Of a DNA stretch of 64,000 nt, positions 32,281-43,990 are shown one piece after another. Source of the stretch: Odobenus rosmarus divergens (Eukaryota; Chordata; Mammalia; Carnivora; Odobenidae); NCBI RefSeq assembly GCF_000321225.1, contig NW_004451008.1, positions 1,279,542-1,343,541 on the forward strand. Direction: 5' to 3'. The notes below the pieces were generated by a model. That model made no database searches. It worked only from the letters and a program-made list of their open reading frames with translations, and was not told where the DNA came from. Position 1 is the stretch's first letter; every line of letters starts with the position of its first letter. The position numbers and the translations under genes are program-made.

Positions 32281-33619
32281 TAGATTTAATTAGGTTCTTA
32301 ATTAAATTAGATTAGCCTTGTCTTAAGCCATTTGTTCTTATCAGTTGTTTTAAAACATAACAGCAAACCATTATTTTCTGGTTTTAATGATCAATCAACA
32401 AACACTTAGTAAGCATCTCATCTCCCTTTTCAGAGACTACTCCAAGTCTTTGTGCAGTGGTCAATCGGGGGAATTCACTGAGAATTTCTGAGACATGAAT
32501 GCAAAATGTGTAAGTGACATGCAAATGTAAGAATTCAGTTGATATAAGAACAAAAACTGATGGATTAAAAAAATTCTGGGTTTCACAAGGAACTGTATTT
32601 TTATTTGGACAGAAATAAAGGGGTTTTTTATTATTTATTTATTTATAATGCTGGCCAGTTTGATGGACACATGCTATATGTTAAAATGGGGTGGGATAAT
32701 CCCTAAATGGATCAGAACAACTGGGCTATCATTGAATATGTTCCCTTTACTCTTCTCTCCCAGAGCAGTAGACAGACTATGGGTCTTGGGTTCAAATGCT
32801 TTGCCCCACTGTAGGAACATTAATTGGATCAATGTGTCCTGGTGTTTATTTGGAAAAGATGTTCACTGTATCTGCCTGTGATATCTCAACAGTCTACACA
32901 ATCCTTTCCCATTCGCAAGGCCTCAATAACAATTCTCCAGGATGTTGGGAGACCTACTGTTATCTCAAACCAGGTGTAGCAGAGCTCTCTCCACATGAGT
33001 CAGCTTCAAGGAGAAGGGAACAACCACTGGAGATGTTTCCAGCTCTGGTTTTCTCAGTCTTTCTCTCTTTGGGAAGCCTAATCTTTGGTTGTTATTGCCA
33101 ACTGTTGTGACCACATTTGAGAGTGTGTGCAAGGCTCTGTGCGGGGGAAATATAGGGAGGCAGGACGGAAAAGGGACAAATTGGCAGAAATGTTTTCAAA
33201 AGATGCCTGTTTTCCCAATTACTTAAGCTCAACTGGTTTTGTCAACATCAAGAGAGGCATAATTTTCTTGTTTTTAAAAAACAAATTATGCCTGGGTAGA
33301 AAATAAGTGCATTACCATGAGTAAAAGGAAAATATATTGTCAAGATAATCACTATGGGAGGTAGAATCCAGTTTCAGGAAACTCTTTTGCACTTCTTACA
33401 GGTAGAGAATAGTCTTTTATCAGAACAAACTAACAAATATCATTGGTACAATGGCCTCTGCTATACTTTACCAGTTAAACTTCCTAGTTCAGTAGGTCTT
33501 CATATTTTTTTGTGAATATTGGACTCCTTTTAATACCTTTTTAAAAATTGAGGACCTTAAAATGCTAGTCATTTTATGTTTAGTAACCGTGAAAGGGAGA
33601 AAATATAAAATAGTATTCC
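32281..33619. other. Unique DNA, nothing recognised
   Basis: A 104-codon plus-strand frame (32796-33110) has a hydrophobic end but no recognisable domain. I treat it as chance. Confidence 0.35.
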
Positions 33620-34145
33620 AGTTATCTATTGCTGCTTACCAAGCAATCTGGTGGTTTAAATCTTCAAATTTGGTGGTTTAAAACAACACCCTTGGTTTTT
33701 CAGCTCATAAATCAACATTTGGACAGGGGTTGGCAAGGACAGCTCGTCCCTGCTCCACATAGAGGAGCACAGGTAGCTTGAAGATGGGGAGGCCAGAATC
33801 ATTAGTGGTCTCAGGCATGCCCATGTCTAGATGTTGGTACCCACTGTAGGACCTCAGCTGGGGCTGTCACCCACTAAATCTATACATGGCTTCTCTATGT
33901 GGGCTCTTTGTTTTCTCATGGCATTGCAATTGAGTTCTAAGAGAAAATGTACCAAGAGAACCAGGTATCACCTGTGTTGCCTTTTAACTATGGCTCAGAA
34001 TCCACATAGCTCCATTTCTGCTCCAGTGACAAGCCCACCCAGAATTAATGGGTTACAGTGTCAATGTTGCATAGTAAGAAGAACATGTGGGATCAGAGTT
34101 ATTGTTGTGGCCATTTTGAAAAATATGATCTTCCACAAATAGCAA
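33620..34145 (-). mobile_element. MaLR-like LTR relic, minus strand
   Basis: TTATCTATTGCTGCTTACCAAGCAATC...GGTGGTTTAAAACAACACCC...ACAGGGGTTGGCAAGGACAGC and, at the far end, ATTGTTGTGGCCATTTTGAAAAATATGATCTTCCAC fit antisense of this LTR type. It is related to 41050-41500. Confidence 0.6.
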
Positions 34146-34559
34146 AAAAAGCTCACATTAGGTAATGCTTTTAAATGAACATATGAATGAGCCTATCACC
34201 CCTGGTGATACCTCCATGTCTAGGGATTACTAAATGTCAGTGAGCATCTCTGCTCTAGAACAAATGAAGGTAAAACACACTCCAACAGAGTCAAAGCAAC
34301 TGGTCATGGCTTGAGGCCCTGATCATGCCATGCTTCTGCCCCCAGGAGATGGACCTTCTTGGCTTCTACTGAGCATAACTTCCAGACCACTCCATATTCT
34401 GATCTTCTCCAATCTTTCTCCTACATGTAGTTTATCCCTCATTTAGCCAACAGCACTTTTTTTTTTCTGCAAATGCATGCCTCTTCACAAAGCACACCAC
34501 CTCACAAACCAACTCTAGCTCCATATGCCAGTAGAAAATAACAAAACATAAGCAGCTAT

Positions 34560-34760
34560 CATGTTTGAGCAATAAATGCCAAACACCGAGCTGAGTGCTT
34601 TACAGGCATTAACTACATTAACCATCACTGGGATAATAAGACAGTTTGTGACATTATTCTATTTTAAAAACTAAAAGAACAAAAACCCCTGAGGTTTATA
34701 ATTAACTTATCCAAAATCTCAGCTAGTAAGTTATGCACAGGGTCTCACAGAGACCTTGCT
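34560..34760 (-). repeat. MIR: MIR relic, minus strand
   Basis: GAGCTGAGTGCTTTACAGGCATTAACTACATTAACC...AACTTATCCAAAATCTCAGCTAGTAAGTTATG is MIR antisense. Confidence 0.65.
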
Positions 34761-34974
34761 TTTAATCATTATGATCTATGGGTTCCTGTATAGGATAAAC
34801 CAATCTATTTAATGTGACATTCATGAGTTAAACCCTATTTTTTAGTGTCACATTGTTAGAGTTTTCCTTCACCCTCATAGAACATATATAACAGTCATCT
34901 AGTGTTTCTTATTATACACACACACTTTGTTCTTTGTTTGTTTGATTAATGTATCTTTCTACTTTCCAACTAGC

Positions 34975-35225
34975 AAAATAGAAATTCCTTGCTTAAATGC
35001 CATCTCCTCTTGTTAACCTTTCCCGACTTCTTCAGATAGTTAAATATTCCTTCCTCTTATTTTCTATGACACTCAGTACGTTCCTCTATGAAAGTTCCTC
35101 TGACATCATTGATCTTATTTGTGTAACTGTCTGTTCCACCAGATAATGAGGCCGGGGATGTGCTATTTATTTGTAAAGCCTCGAAGAGTAACACAGTGCT
35201 TGGTACCAAGTAGTCATATAGTCTG
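34975..35225 (+). repeat. L2: L2 3' end, plus strand
   Basis: AAATGCCATCTCCTCTTGTTAACCTTTCCCGACTTC...GTCTGTTCCACCAGATAATGAGGCCGGGGATGTGC...ACACAGTGCTTGGTACCAAGTAGTC follows L2 order. Confidence 0.75.
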
Positions 35226-37060
35226 TTTGGCGGAATGTCTGTTTCCTGCCATGATGGAGTAACAGATACCACCCTAGCTCTTTTGTAGTAAATAACTATA
35301 AACCTAGACAAATGATATAAAATAAGTGTTTTCTGATGTGAACCAAAGGCAGTGCAGGACTGTGATCTCTGAGAGATGAGAAACAAACAAGGTCATCCCC
35401 ATGATTAGTGTTGCTCTCTTTTAGAGGCATGTTTCAGATAGTAGTGCAGAGAAGGGGAGCCCCCCTGCCCCCGACCACAGCTGCCTCACAGAGCTGAAAA
35501 GCAAGAGATCAGAACTCAGAGCCACTAAGGCAGCTAGAATTTCTGGGACAGGGTAAGTGGGAGAAGCGAGCTAAGTACAAAAAGAGCTCTAAAAATCTGC
35601 TTGAGGACCCCCTTGAGCTTTTAGCTGAATACTAACCTGTGTATGTGCAGAGAAAAATGGCATGAAACTGGACTGAAAACATCTACCAGAGGAAACAACT
35701 ATGGTGAGCTGGGATCTAAACAAATACCAAAGTTTTCACAGGGCTGGGGGATAGCATTTTAGCCAGCAGAATAGAGAATCTTTGCATGAACATTCCAGAA
35801 ATTAAATAAAACCCACAGGAAGACAGCACCTTAGGAACAGAATTAGTCTAACCTTAAGGTAATAGTCATTCTAGACTGACCCATTAAAAATTTCTAAACA
35901 AACCTTGAAAGAACTATGTTGATCCATGAGCAATGTAAATGTCTGCTGGAATAAAACACTAAACTCTCTTATGAAAGAGAGTTTATCCTTTTTAAGGATA
36001 AAATCCTTTTAAGGAGTTTATCCTTAAAAGGTACGCATAATGCCAAACATACAATCAAATTTGCTAGACTTGTAAATGAGCATAAATACGTGATCTATAA
36101 TCAAAAGAAAAAAAATCAGAAACAGAAAAACAAGAAATGAGAAAGATGAAATTTACAAACAAGAACTTTAAGACTGATATTATAATTCTATTAAATAATT
36201 TAAAGGAAAACATTAACACAATGAATAGGGAATCTTAAGAAAGAAAGAAGAACTTAACATAGAAATTAAAATTCTAGAACTAAAAAATACAATATTTGAA
36301 ATGAAAAGATCATGGGATTTAACATCAGATTAAATAATGTGTAAGAAAGATTGATGAACTTGAAGGCAGAACAACAGAGATTATGTAAATGGCAGCACAG
36401 AGAGATAAAATGCTGGAAGAAAATGAACAGAATCTCAGAGACAATAGTCTTGTGGTACAATACCAAGGAGTCTAGTGTATGCATAACTTGAGTACCAGGA
36501 GGAGACAACAGCGAGACAATATTTACAGAAATAATGATTGAAAAAAATTTAATGACATGGAAAAGATAAGCTCACAGATGTAAGAAGCTCAGTATACTTC
36601 AAGCAGGATAAACATATACACAAATACCCCACTCCACACTGTATTGTAATCACATTGTTGTAGGCCAAGATGTGTTAAACAAACGATTAAAAAGAATCTT
36701 AAAAGCAGCGGAGGTGGGGGAGGGGTGAAGAGAGGAAGACATTACAGGGAAACAAAAGAATAACTATAAAAATGACCACTGGTTTCTCAATTCACAACAG
36801 GGAGGATTGGAACAACATCCTTAATGTACTGAGGAAAAACCTATTCACCTAGAAATCCATATCCAAAGCAAATATTTTAAAAAGGAAGGCAAAATGAAAA
36901 CCAGTGAAAGCTGAGAGAATGTATCACTAGCACTCTTGCACTAGGAGAACTGTTAAGGAAAGCTCTCCAGGCCAGAGGAAAACGATACTAGATAAAATGT
37001 GTCTGTACACCAATTAGCTGTGTATATAAATTATACCTCATTATGAAACAAGTCTTGCTT
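35226..37060 (+). mobile_element. Old L1/HAL1-like element, 5' and ORF1 side
   Basis: A-rich plus-strand sequence with GAAATTAAAATTCTAGAACTAAAAAATACAATATTTGAAATG and ATTGATGAACTTGAAGGCAGAACAACAGAG. These are the coiled-coil ORF1 region of old L1s. CACCTAGAAATCCATATCCAAAGCAAATA and TGTATCACTAGCACTCTTGCACTAGGAG...CTCCAGGCCAGAGGAAAACGATACTAG follow, matching the ORF1 C-terminal end. All frames are broken. It is HAL1 or an old L1M. A cluster of hairpins lies at 35961-36031. Confidence 0.7.
35961..36031. repeat. Cluster of three hairpins
   Basis: AAACTCTCTT/AAGAGAGTTT forms a 10-bp stem with a 4-nt loop (35961-35984). TATCCTT/AAGGATA forms a 7-bp stem (35984-36000). CCTTTTAAGG/CCTTAAAAGG forms a 10-bp stem (36005-36031). 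All are exact matches. Confidence 0.9.
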
Positions 37061-37189
37061 CTCAGGCTGCTCTTCAGATTTCAGTACTTAGTCAACCCTC
37101 CTTAAAGAGAACTGTATTTTTCAACAAGAGGGTCCTTAGCTGGCTGGCAAGACCAAGGCCCTATCTGCCTTCTCTACAGGTCTTCCTCA

Positions 37190-37735
37190 AACTCTATTCC
37201 TTTCAAAAAGATAAGACAATAACAAATACTGGTGAAGATGTGGAGAAAAGGGAGCGCTTGTGCACTGTTGCTGGGAATGTAAACTGATACAGCCACTATG
37301 AAAAACAATATGGAGCTTCCTCGAGAAATTAAAAGTAGAGCTACCATATGATCCAGTAATCCCCCTTCTGGGTATATTTCCAAAGGAGGCAAAATCATTA
37401 TCTTGAAGAGATATCTGCACCCCATGCTCGATGCATTTTTTGTAATAGTGAAGGTATGGAAACTACCTAAGTGTCTGTCAACAGATGAATGAGTGAAGAA
37501 AATGTGACATCCACACAATGGAATGTTATTCAGCCTTAAGAAAGGAGGGTATTTGGGATAACGTGGATGAAAGTGGAGGGCATTATGCTAAGTGGAATAA
37601 GCCAGACAGAACAAGTTAACTCAATGATAGGGGAATTCTTTCCCTGTGTATATGTATATCGAATCATGACATCGTACACTTTAAATATCTTACAATTGTA
37701 TTTGTCAATTACACTTCAAAAAAGCTGAAATAAAT
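37190..37735 (+). mobile_element. L1: Old L1 ORF2 end and 3'UTR, plus strand
   Basis: ACTGGTGAAGATGTGGAGAAAAGGGAGCGCTTGTGCACTGTTGCTGGGAATG...GAGCTACCATATGATCCAGTAATCCCCCTTCTGGGTATATTTCC...TGGAATGTTATTCAGCC is the ORF2 C-terminal coding region in sense with stops. It ends in CACTTTAAATATCTTACAATTGTATTTGTCAATTACAC. It may be the 3' part of the element starting at 35226, with about 3 kb of ORF2 deleted, or a separate copy. Confidence 0.9.
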
Positions 37736-38128
37736 TCTGCTCCTTTCTCCCTACAAAAACCTCTCACCCCAGGAGAATTAACAGGGTACACGCTCAAAGG
37801 CTGGTGGTGAATTCAGCAGTTTGAGGAATTTTTATTTAAAACAGAAGTGTTTTCTGTTGGGTCTCAGGATTGGGTCTGCTGAAGATCTAGAAAGCTATGA
37901 CCCAAATCTGCCCTTTAGCTGGGAGTTTCTCAGTAAATCAGTTCCTTTCCCACCCTCCTCACAAAAGATTAGAGGTTTGAAAGCCAGAGCAAATGTGTCT
38001 CTGCAAGGCTTTTCAGCATTTCACCTAGTCTGTGCCTTGCCAAGGGCAGTACGCCATTGCCTGAACTTTCTACCCCACCAGCCCAAACGCACCATGTAGG
38101 GTAAAGGGTTTTAAATTATTGTTGATAA
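37736..38128. other. Unique DNA, nothing recognised
   Basis: A 92-codon plus-strand frame (37821-38099) shows no domain. Confidence 0.35.
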
Positions 38129-38309
38129 GGCGTGCCTGGGTGGCTCAGTCAGTTAAGTGTCTGCCTTTGGCTCAGGTCATGATCTCGGGGTCCTGGGATC
38201 GAGTCCTGCGTCGGGCTCTCTACTCAGCAGGGAGTCTGCTTCTCCCTCTCACTCTCCCTCTATGCTCTCCCTCTCTCTCAAGTAAATAAACAAAATCTTA
38301 AAAAAATAT
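38129..38309 (+). mobile_element. SINEC: CAN-SINE, plus strand
   Basis: Full head, body and AAATAAACAAAATCTTAAAAAAA tail. Flanks ATTGTTGATAAG and ATTGTTGATGAAG form the duplication with a one-base difference. Confidence 0.95.
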
Positions 38310-38554
38310 ATTGTTGATGAAGTGATTCCAACAAGAGCTTTTTATCTTTATAGTGAAGATTCTACTTTTGTAGAATGGGGGTTACTGTGTTTGGTGTGTG
38401 TGGATTAAGGAGGGAGGCACTCAGAATGAGATTTATTTTGCAAATAGTATTAACAATGTTTGAAATATTAGAGGAGTGAACCTAGGAAGGAATCCACCTT
38501 GCCTTTTCTTCACAAGTCTTTACGGTCTTGTCAGAAATATTATTTCATATTTTT

Positions 38555-38715
38555 TAGTTGACCAGGAACTTTCCCACTCATGTTTGCATGTAAGCTTTAC
38601 AACATTACCCCATGAGAAAAACAAGATTAGGATTATTTTTCTCATTTTACAGATGTGGAAACTAAGCTCAAAGTTTTGCCCAACAGAGCTAGAACTAAAC
38701 CCTGGGGCTTCGAGG
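38555..38715 (-). repeat. MIR: MIR relic, minus strand
   Basis: TTTGCATGTAAGCTTTACAACATTACCCC...CTCATTTTACAGATGTGGAAACTAAGCTCAAAG is MIR antisense. Confidence 0.7.
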
Positions 38716-38984
38716 CACCCAGTTCATTATTGTTGCCATGACACTGGTTGGCACACGTCGCTTGGGTTGATCTGTGGCCTGCCTCTCTCTGTGAACTGAC
38801 ACCCTGGGCTTGCCTCCAGACTGGAACAGCCCTAGCACAATACTAACCCCCTTTCCTTGCCAAACCCCAACTACCAGCTTCCTTCCAGTTCTAGGTCACA
38901 GTGCTGGACTCTGGAGGAACCTGATGATCCCATATAGCTTTTCCCAGGTAAGGAACGCAAATGTGGAATCATGATGTCTTTTTT

Positions 38985-39065
38985 TTTTCATTTTTATTTC
39001 TTGATTTTTTAATTTCAGTATAGTTAACACACAGTGTTATATTAGTGCTAGGTGTACAGTTGAAA
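38985..39065 (-). mobile_element. L1: Short L1 3'UTR fragment, minus strand
   Basis: TTTAATTTCAGTATAGTTAACACACAGTGTTATATTAGTGCTAGGTGTACAG is the antisense L1 3'UTR end, like the one at 16150. Confidence 0.75.
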
Positions 39066-40669
39066 TCATTATTTCTTAATCATAGCTCAGCTGCCTTCTT
39101 GGGTGCTTCATCAGATTCTGGGCCACCCTAAGTTATATGTTGCACCTAAATTTGGTGTCTTCTCACTGGGCCATCATAACGCAACCCTCCTCTCCTGACC
39201 CCTAAAGCTTGACCACCCTCTCATTGGTTTCTCATGTCTCTGAATAGCACAGAATAGGATAGTTCCTTTAAAAGAGTGACAGTCAAGGTACAAACAGCAG
39301 ATCACAGTTCAATTCCACACATGTTTTCTGTGTGTTTTCAGCCTCCCTCGTCTGCCCCATCCTCTAAATAGCCCATCTCTAATCTCAACATGGGATTCAT
39401 TCAGGTTGTGTTCCTTTGGATGCTTTGCAAACAGAGTGAAGTTGAGAGGCTGCAGTGCCCAGATTCCACCAATTCATAAATCTGGAAAGATATGAAATGA
39501 TCCCAGGTTCTGGGAAGGCAAATGGCTTACTGAAGATCACCCAGCAAGCTAGTGGCAGGATTAAGGCCAAGATTCTTTCCATTGCTCCCATAGTGTCTCT
39601 TCTTTCCCCGGTAAGTTTCGGAGTCAAGGAGCAATGATTCTGTTGGGAGATTGTCAGTTAAGGTTCAAATTCAAAGAGGAAAGAATGACCTGCCCTCTGG
39701 TTGAACAGGTTCTATTTCTCAAGGGAAGACCCTACATGTAGGTATTCCTGAAGTTTCATTCTTTTGAGGATGTTTAAGTACATGTTGCTCATCAACCACC
39801 TTTTGTTTTCCCTTGGAAATATTTTTGCTGGGTTCCTTTTTCTTTGCTTTGAAATATGGTTCTCCTGTATGCAGTTAAACCCTAAAGAGTTTGTTGATGG
39901 AATTTCTAAATATTGTTTTCCAAGTATTTTCTACTTCTGAGCTCTCCTCAGATATGAGTTCAAAATGAGAAAACTCAGTCTTGGGAGCCTCACTGGATTT
40001 CTTTAAAAGAGAAAATCAGCACAACCTTTGATGAGCATGTTGCGAGGTTTAATTCCCCCCTTAGAATGTCGGTGAAAGGCACTGTAATGAGTACACATCA
40101 ATCCTGCAGCATTTCTTATAAAGAAATTTCAAGGGGGTCCACCTGCTTCTGGAAGGAAGTGGCACTTTCCTATGGGGCCAAACACACCTCTTAGCATTTC
40201 ATGAATCTTTTCTGAAGAGAGGAGAGAGACAGCTCAACTCGGCAGCAGATCTGTTGCAGGCAGTAAGAGGCCAGTGGGGACTTGAGTATTGCCCATTACA
40301 GTTATTATTATTACTGTTGTCATTATTATGATTATGTTTTAGGTTCACTTAATGGTAACAACAGGGTCAGGCCCCAAAAAGAGACTCAAAAAAGATCTAA
40401 TCTCTGCCCAGAAACCTCATTTTGGAGCCAGATGCTTTTCTAGTAACCCATTCTCACAGTCCTCTGGTGCCTCTTTTGGGTATGTGTCTGTGTGCTCTGA
40501 CCAGCCTGGCCACACACATGTCCATAAGCTGTGCACACAGAGGAAGTGTCTCACTCACATACACTTTACTGCTGCTCTTGATAAACCAGAGCCTCTTTTC
40601 AAGATAACATGACAGATTTATTGACATAACTGTGAATGCTCAAACAGGATTTAGAGAACCTAACAAATG
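39066..40669. other. Mostly unique DNA; one MIR-like piece
   Basis: About 39490-39600 (GGCAAATGGCTTACTGAAGATCACCCAGCAAGCTAGTGGCAGGATTAAGG) is MIR antisense. An ATT-rich run lies at about 40299-40337. No gene recognised. Confidence 0.45.
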
Positions 40670-40835
40670 CCTGGTGTTGGAAGCAACCTCAGAAAGCCAA
40701 CAACATAGTGCTCCAATCTGCCCTTCAATCACCCCTCTTGCCTGTTCCTGAATACTCCTGATGTTAGAGAACTCAGCACCTAATAAAGCAGTCCATTCCA
40801 TTCTTAAACAGTCTGCCAGAAAGTTCTTTCTTTCA
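40670..40835 (+). repeat. Possible CR1/L3 relic, plus strand
   Basis: TGTTAGAGAACTCAGCACCTAATAAAGCAGTCCATTCCATTCTTAAACAGTCTGCCAGAAAGTTCTTTCTTTCATTAG resembles the 3' end of mammalian L3. Low certainty. Confidence 0.45.
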
Positions 40836-41049
40836 TTAGTGCCTTAGGTGTCTGCTCAGTCACTCTCTTTCTCCTTCCAGAGAGCAAGCAGTATTCTCTA
40901 ATCCATGCAGATGTCTTCCTGTCTTTGCTCATGGCTCTGCCCTTTCTGGAATATTCCCTAGCACTGGGGGGCTCTCTTATTGTCTCTGACTTTTCTGTGG
41001 TTGGCCTTCAGGTCCCTGAAGTTCTTGCTCCAGTAAATGGGCTGATGCT

Positions 41050-41500
41050 TAGTAAGTCTCCCCAAAACTTAGTGGCTTAAAACAAAAACAAATCATTATT
41101 TGTTATGATTCTGAGCACTGGTTGGGAAGTTGTTCTGCTGGTTTCTCCTGGGCCCCAATGTGCATTTAGCTGGAAAGTTGGGCTGGGTAGAAAGGGACAA
41201 GGTGACCTTACTCTCATGTCCAGCAATGAATGCTGACAGTTGCCTGGGATTCCTTGGCTTTCCTTCACGTGTGCATCCTTTCTTCACTGGGCTAAACTGG
41301 TATTGTTTCATGGTGGCTGCCAGGCAGTTTTGCAAGGGGGTGAAAAGGGAGCTTCCAGGGTCTCTTAAGGCCTAACTTTGAAAATAGCTCATGGTTTCTG
41401 CCTCATTTCTATTGGCCACAACAAATCACAAAGCCAACCAGCTTCAGGTTGGGGAAATAGACTCCAACTCTTGATGGGGTGTAGCTGGTTCTTCTTTCTA
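41050..41500 (-). mobile_element. MaLR-like LTR relic, minus strand
   Basis: CCAAAACTTAGTGGCTTAAAACAAAAACAAATCATTATTTG, then CATTTCTATTGGCCACAACAAATCACAAAGCCAACC and GGGGAAATAGACTCCAACTCTTGATGGGG follow the antisense order of this LTR family. Related to 33620-34145. Confidence 0.68.
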
Positions 41501-41540
41501 GCAACACCCTGTCTGCTTGATTGCAGAGGAGGTACATAGA

Positions 41541-42210
41541 AACAGTAGAAGGTACAGATGGGCACGAGAGTGTCCCCTCCTCTCTTGCCACTGTTTCTGC
41601 ATTTTCTCAAGACCAGTATCTCTGAGTGTGTGGTTACATATAACCTTCTTTTTCTAGAGACTTTTGATGATTTTGGTAGAGAATTATACATAGAGAGGAA
41701 GAAAGTATAATTATAGCAAATGGGAATATTGCATTAAATCTAAAAAAAAAAATAAAGGGACTTAAAGATGTGAAGATCCTCTGTGGCCACTTTTGAGCTT
41801 TCAGCCTAGATCCTCTACCTTCAGATTTGACCATTTCCTCCTCTCTCATATCAGGTGTCTTATTGTTCAAAGGTCTTCATCCAAATTTCCACCTCAACCC
41901 CACTTCCTTCTAGGAAAAGTTACCTCTTCATGAAGGAAGATTTTTTCCCCCAAGGGCCTTTGCTCTTTCCTGATGTAAAATGACTTAAGCCTTAATTATG
42001 TGGTCCTAGCACTCCAAGCCCTCATAATGTCGGTCATCAATCAAATTTCCTAGACAGGCAGGCACAGGATGGATGCTGGATTCCCAGGGGAAGCTGAACG
42101 TGGAGTTGCCTTTTGAGGGTTCCCTTTCTCTATTCCCTTGTGAATGTGAGGCTGAAAGTTCCTCTTAACGGTATCCTATTAAGATAGGATAATCTCCCAA
42201 GGACAAACAT
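41541..42210. other. Unique DNA, nothing recognised
   Basis: Only a short A-run (about 41741-41752) was noted. Confidence 0.35.
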
Positions 42211-42272
42211 CAGTTGTGTGTTTGAGTGTGCATGTGTGTATCTGTGCAGGCATGTGTGAGTTTGTTTGTGAG
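42211..42272. repeat. Degenerate (TG)n tract
   Basis: GTTGTGTGTTTGAGTGTGCATGTGTGTATCTGTGCAGGCATGTGTGAG is an imperfect TG-rich repeat. Confidence 0.75.
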
Positions 42273-42343
42273 GCTCCTGGGGACGGTTCAGGTAAAATGG
42301 GTTTTACCCAACTAAAAATAGAATCAATTACTCATTTTAAAAT

Positions 42344-42915
42344 GGAGTCAATGATCTCACTGATATGAGGAGTTTGAGAAACAAGACAGAGAATCATAGG
42401 TGAAGGGAGGAAAAAATGAAACAAGATGAAACCAGAGAGGGAGACAAACCATAAGAGACTCTTAATCTCAGGAAACAAACTGAGGGTTGCTGGAGTGGTG
42501 GGGGGTGGGAGGGATGGGGTGGCTGGGTGATGGACTTGGGGAGGGTGTGTGCTCTGGTGAGTGCTGTGAATTGTGTAAGACTGATGAATCACAGACCTGT
42601 ATCTCTGAAACAAATAATACATTTTATGTTAAAAAAAAAAAAAAGAGTAGGAAGGGAAAAATGAAGGGGGGGAATGGGAGGGGGAGACGAACCATGAGAG
42701 ACTATGGACTCTGAGAAACAAACTGAGGGTTTCAGAGGGGAGGGGGTTGGGGGGACGGGTTAGCCCAGTGATGGATATTAAGAAGGGCACGTTCTGCATG
42801 GAGCACTGGGTGTTATATGCAAACAATGAATCATGGAACACTACATAAAAAACTAATAATGTAATGTATGGTGACTAACATAACATAATAAAATAAAATT
42901 AATAATAAAAAAATC
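42344..42915 (+). mobile_element. L1: Short L1 with two-part 3'UTR, plus strand
   Basis: It begins ATGATCTCACTGATATGAGG, the very end of ORF2. A first 3'UTR block runs to an A-run at 42630-42643. A second block (GGAAGGGAAAAATGAAGGGGGGGAATGGGAGGGGGAGACGAACC...) runs to an A-rich tail at about 42915. GAGTCAATG just before (about 42337-42345) and after (about 42916-42924) suggests a single insertion, so the internal A-run belongs to the element. The second block matches the L1 at 6120-6360, which lacks the first. Confidence 0.9.
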
Positions 42916-43231
42916 GAGTCAATGGAACCCCATTATTAAATGAGAAGTATTTTATTTCTCTTCTGCTCAGTCTTGATCCCTGCCAGAATCACGTCAGTCT
43001 TGTGCCCCAGACTGTCAATTCAGTGGTTTCCACCCCCAACCCCAACCAAACGAACACACACACAACCCTGAAAGAATATCCACTTGTCAGTGGTGATTTG
43101 CCCCTGAGGATACACAGACAAGGTCTAATTCATCTTTTATGAGAGGCTTTCCTGTATTTCAAGATAATTACCATGTCTTTCACAAACCTATTCTCCTAGA
43201 TAAACATTTAAGCTGGCTTAATAAAATGTTA

Positions 43232-43434
43232 CCTGGGGGTGCCTGGATGGTTGGGTTGGTTAAGCATCTGACTCTTGGTTTGGCCTCAGGTTGTGATCTC
43301 AGGGTTGTGAGATCGAGCCCCGAGTTGGGCTCTGAGCTCAGCCCAGAGTCTGCTTGAGATTCTCTCTCCCTCTCCCTCTGCCCCTCCTGCTCATGCACAC
43401 TCTTTCTCTCTGAAATAAGTAAATCTGAAAAAAA
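43232..43434 (+). mobile_element. SINEC: Older CAN-SINE, plus strand
   Basis: GGGTGCCTGGATGGTTGGGTTGGTTAAGCATCTGACTCTTGG head and TTGAGATTCTCTCTCCC body place it in an older subfamily. Flanks AAAATGTTACCTG and AAATTTTACCTA suggest a diverged duplication. Confidence 0.92.
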
Positions 43435-43784
43435 AATTAAATTTTACCTAACAAATGTCACTTGACCAATGCAAAAAAGATAGGAAAAACATTCATACAC
43501 CTATTATTTTTATTCTAGATATTTCAGTTTGCACCCAACAGAAATCCAAATGGTTGGACAAAGAATATGGATAACTATGGGAAATTGAACATAAAGTGTT
43601 AAGTCGTTAATCTGCTTCTATTTCTTTTCTTTTGTGTCTAGTACATAGTCAAAAAAGACAAAGAGTAAAGAAGACTGTGGAAACAGGTCCTATTTTAATC
43701 TAATAATTATTTTCCTAGCTAGACAAGTCCTACAAAACCACATCATAAATATTTAACACCCACTAACATTTAGTAATAATCTAC
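43435..43784. other. AT-rich unique DNA, nothing recognised
   Basis: No gene or family seen. Confidence 0.35.
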
Positions 43785-43990
43785 TATATTTCAGTCACCA
43801 TTTATCAGACATCTAGAAAACCCTTGGTAAAAGCCTATTGGGTGAATACTAAGTATTACTTAATTCTTACAACTTCGTAAAGTAGAAATTATCCCCATTT
43901 CCTAGATGAGGACATTAGAATTTGGGAAGGTGAAGTGAATGGGCCAAATTGTTACAATTAAAAAGTGCAGAATCCAGGTCCTTCCTTCTT
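43785..43990 (-). repeat. MIR: MIR relic, minus strand
   Basis: TACTTAATTCTTACAACTTCGTAAAGTAGAAATTATCCCCATTTCCTAGATGAGGACATTAGAA is MIR antisense. Confidence 0.7.
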
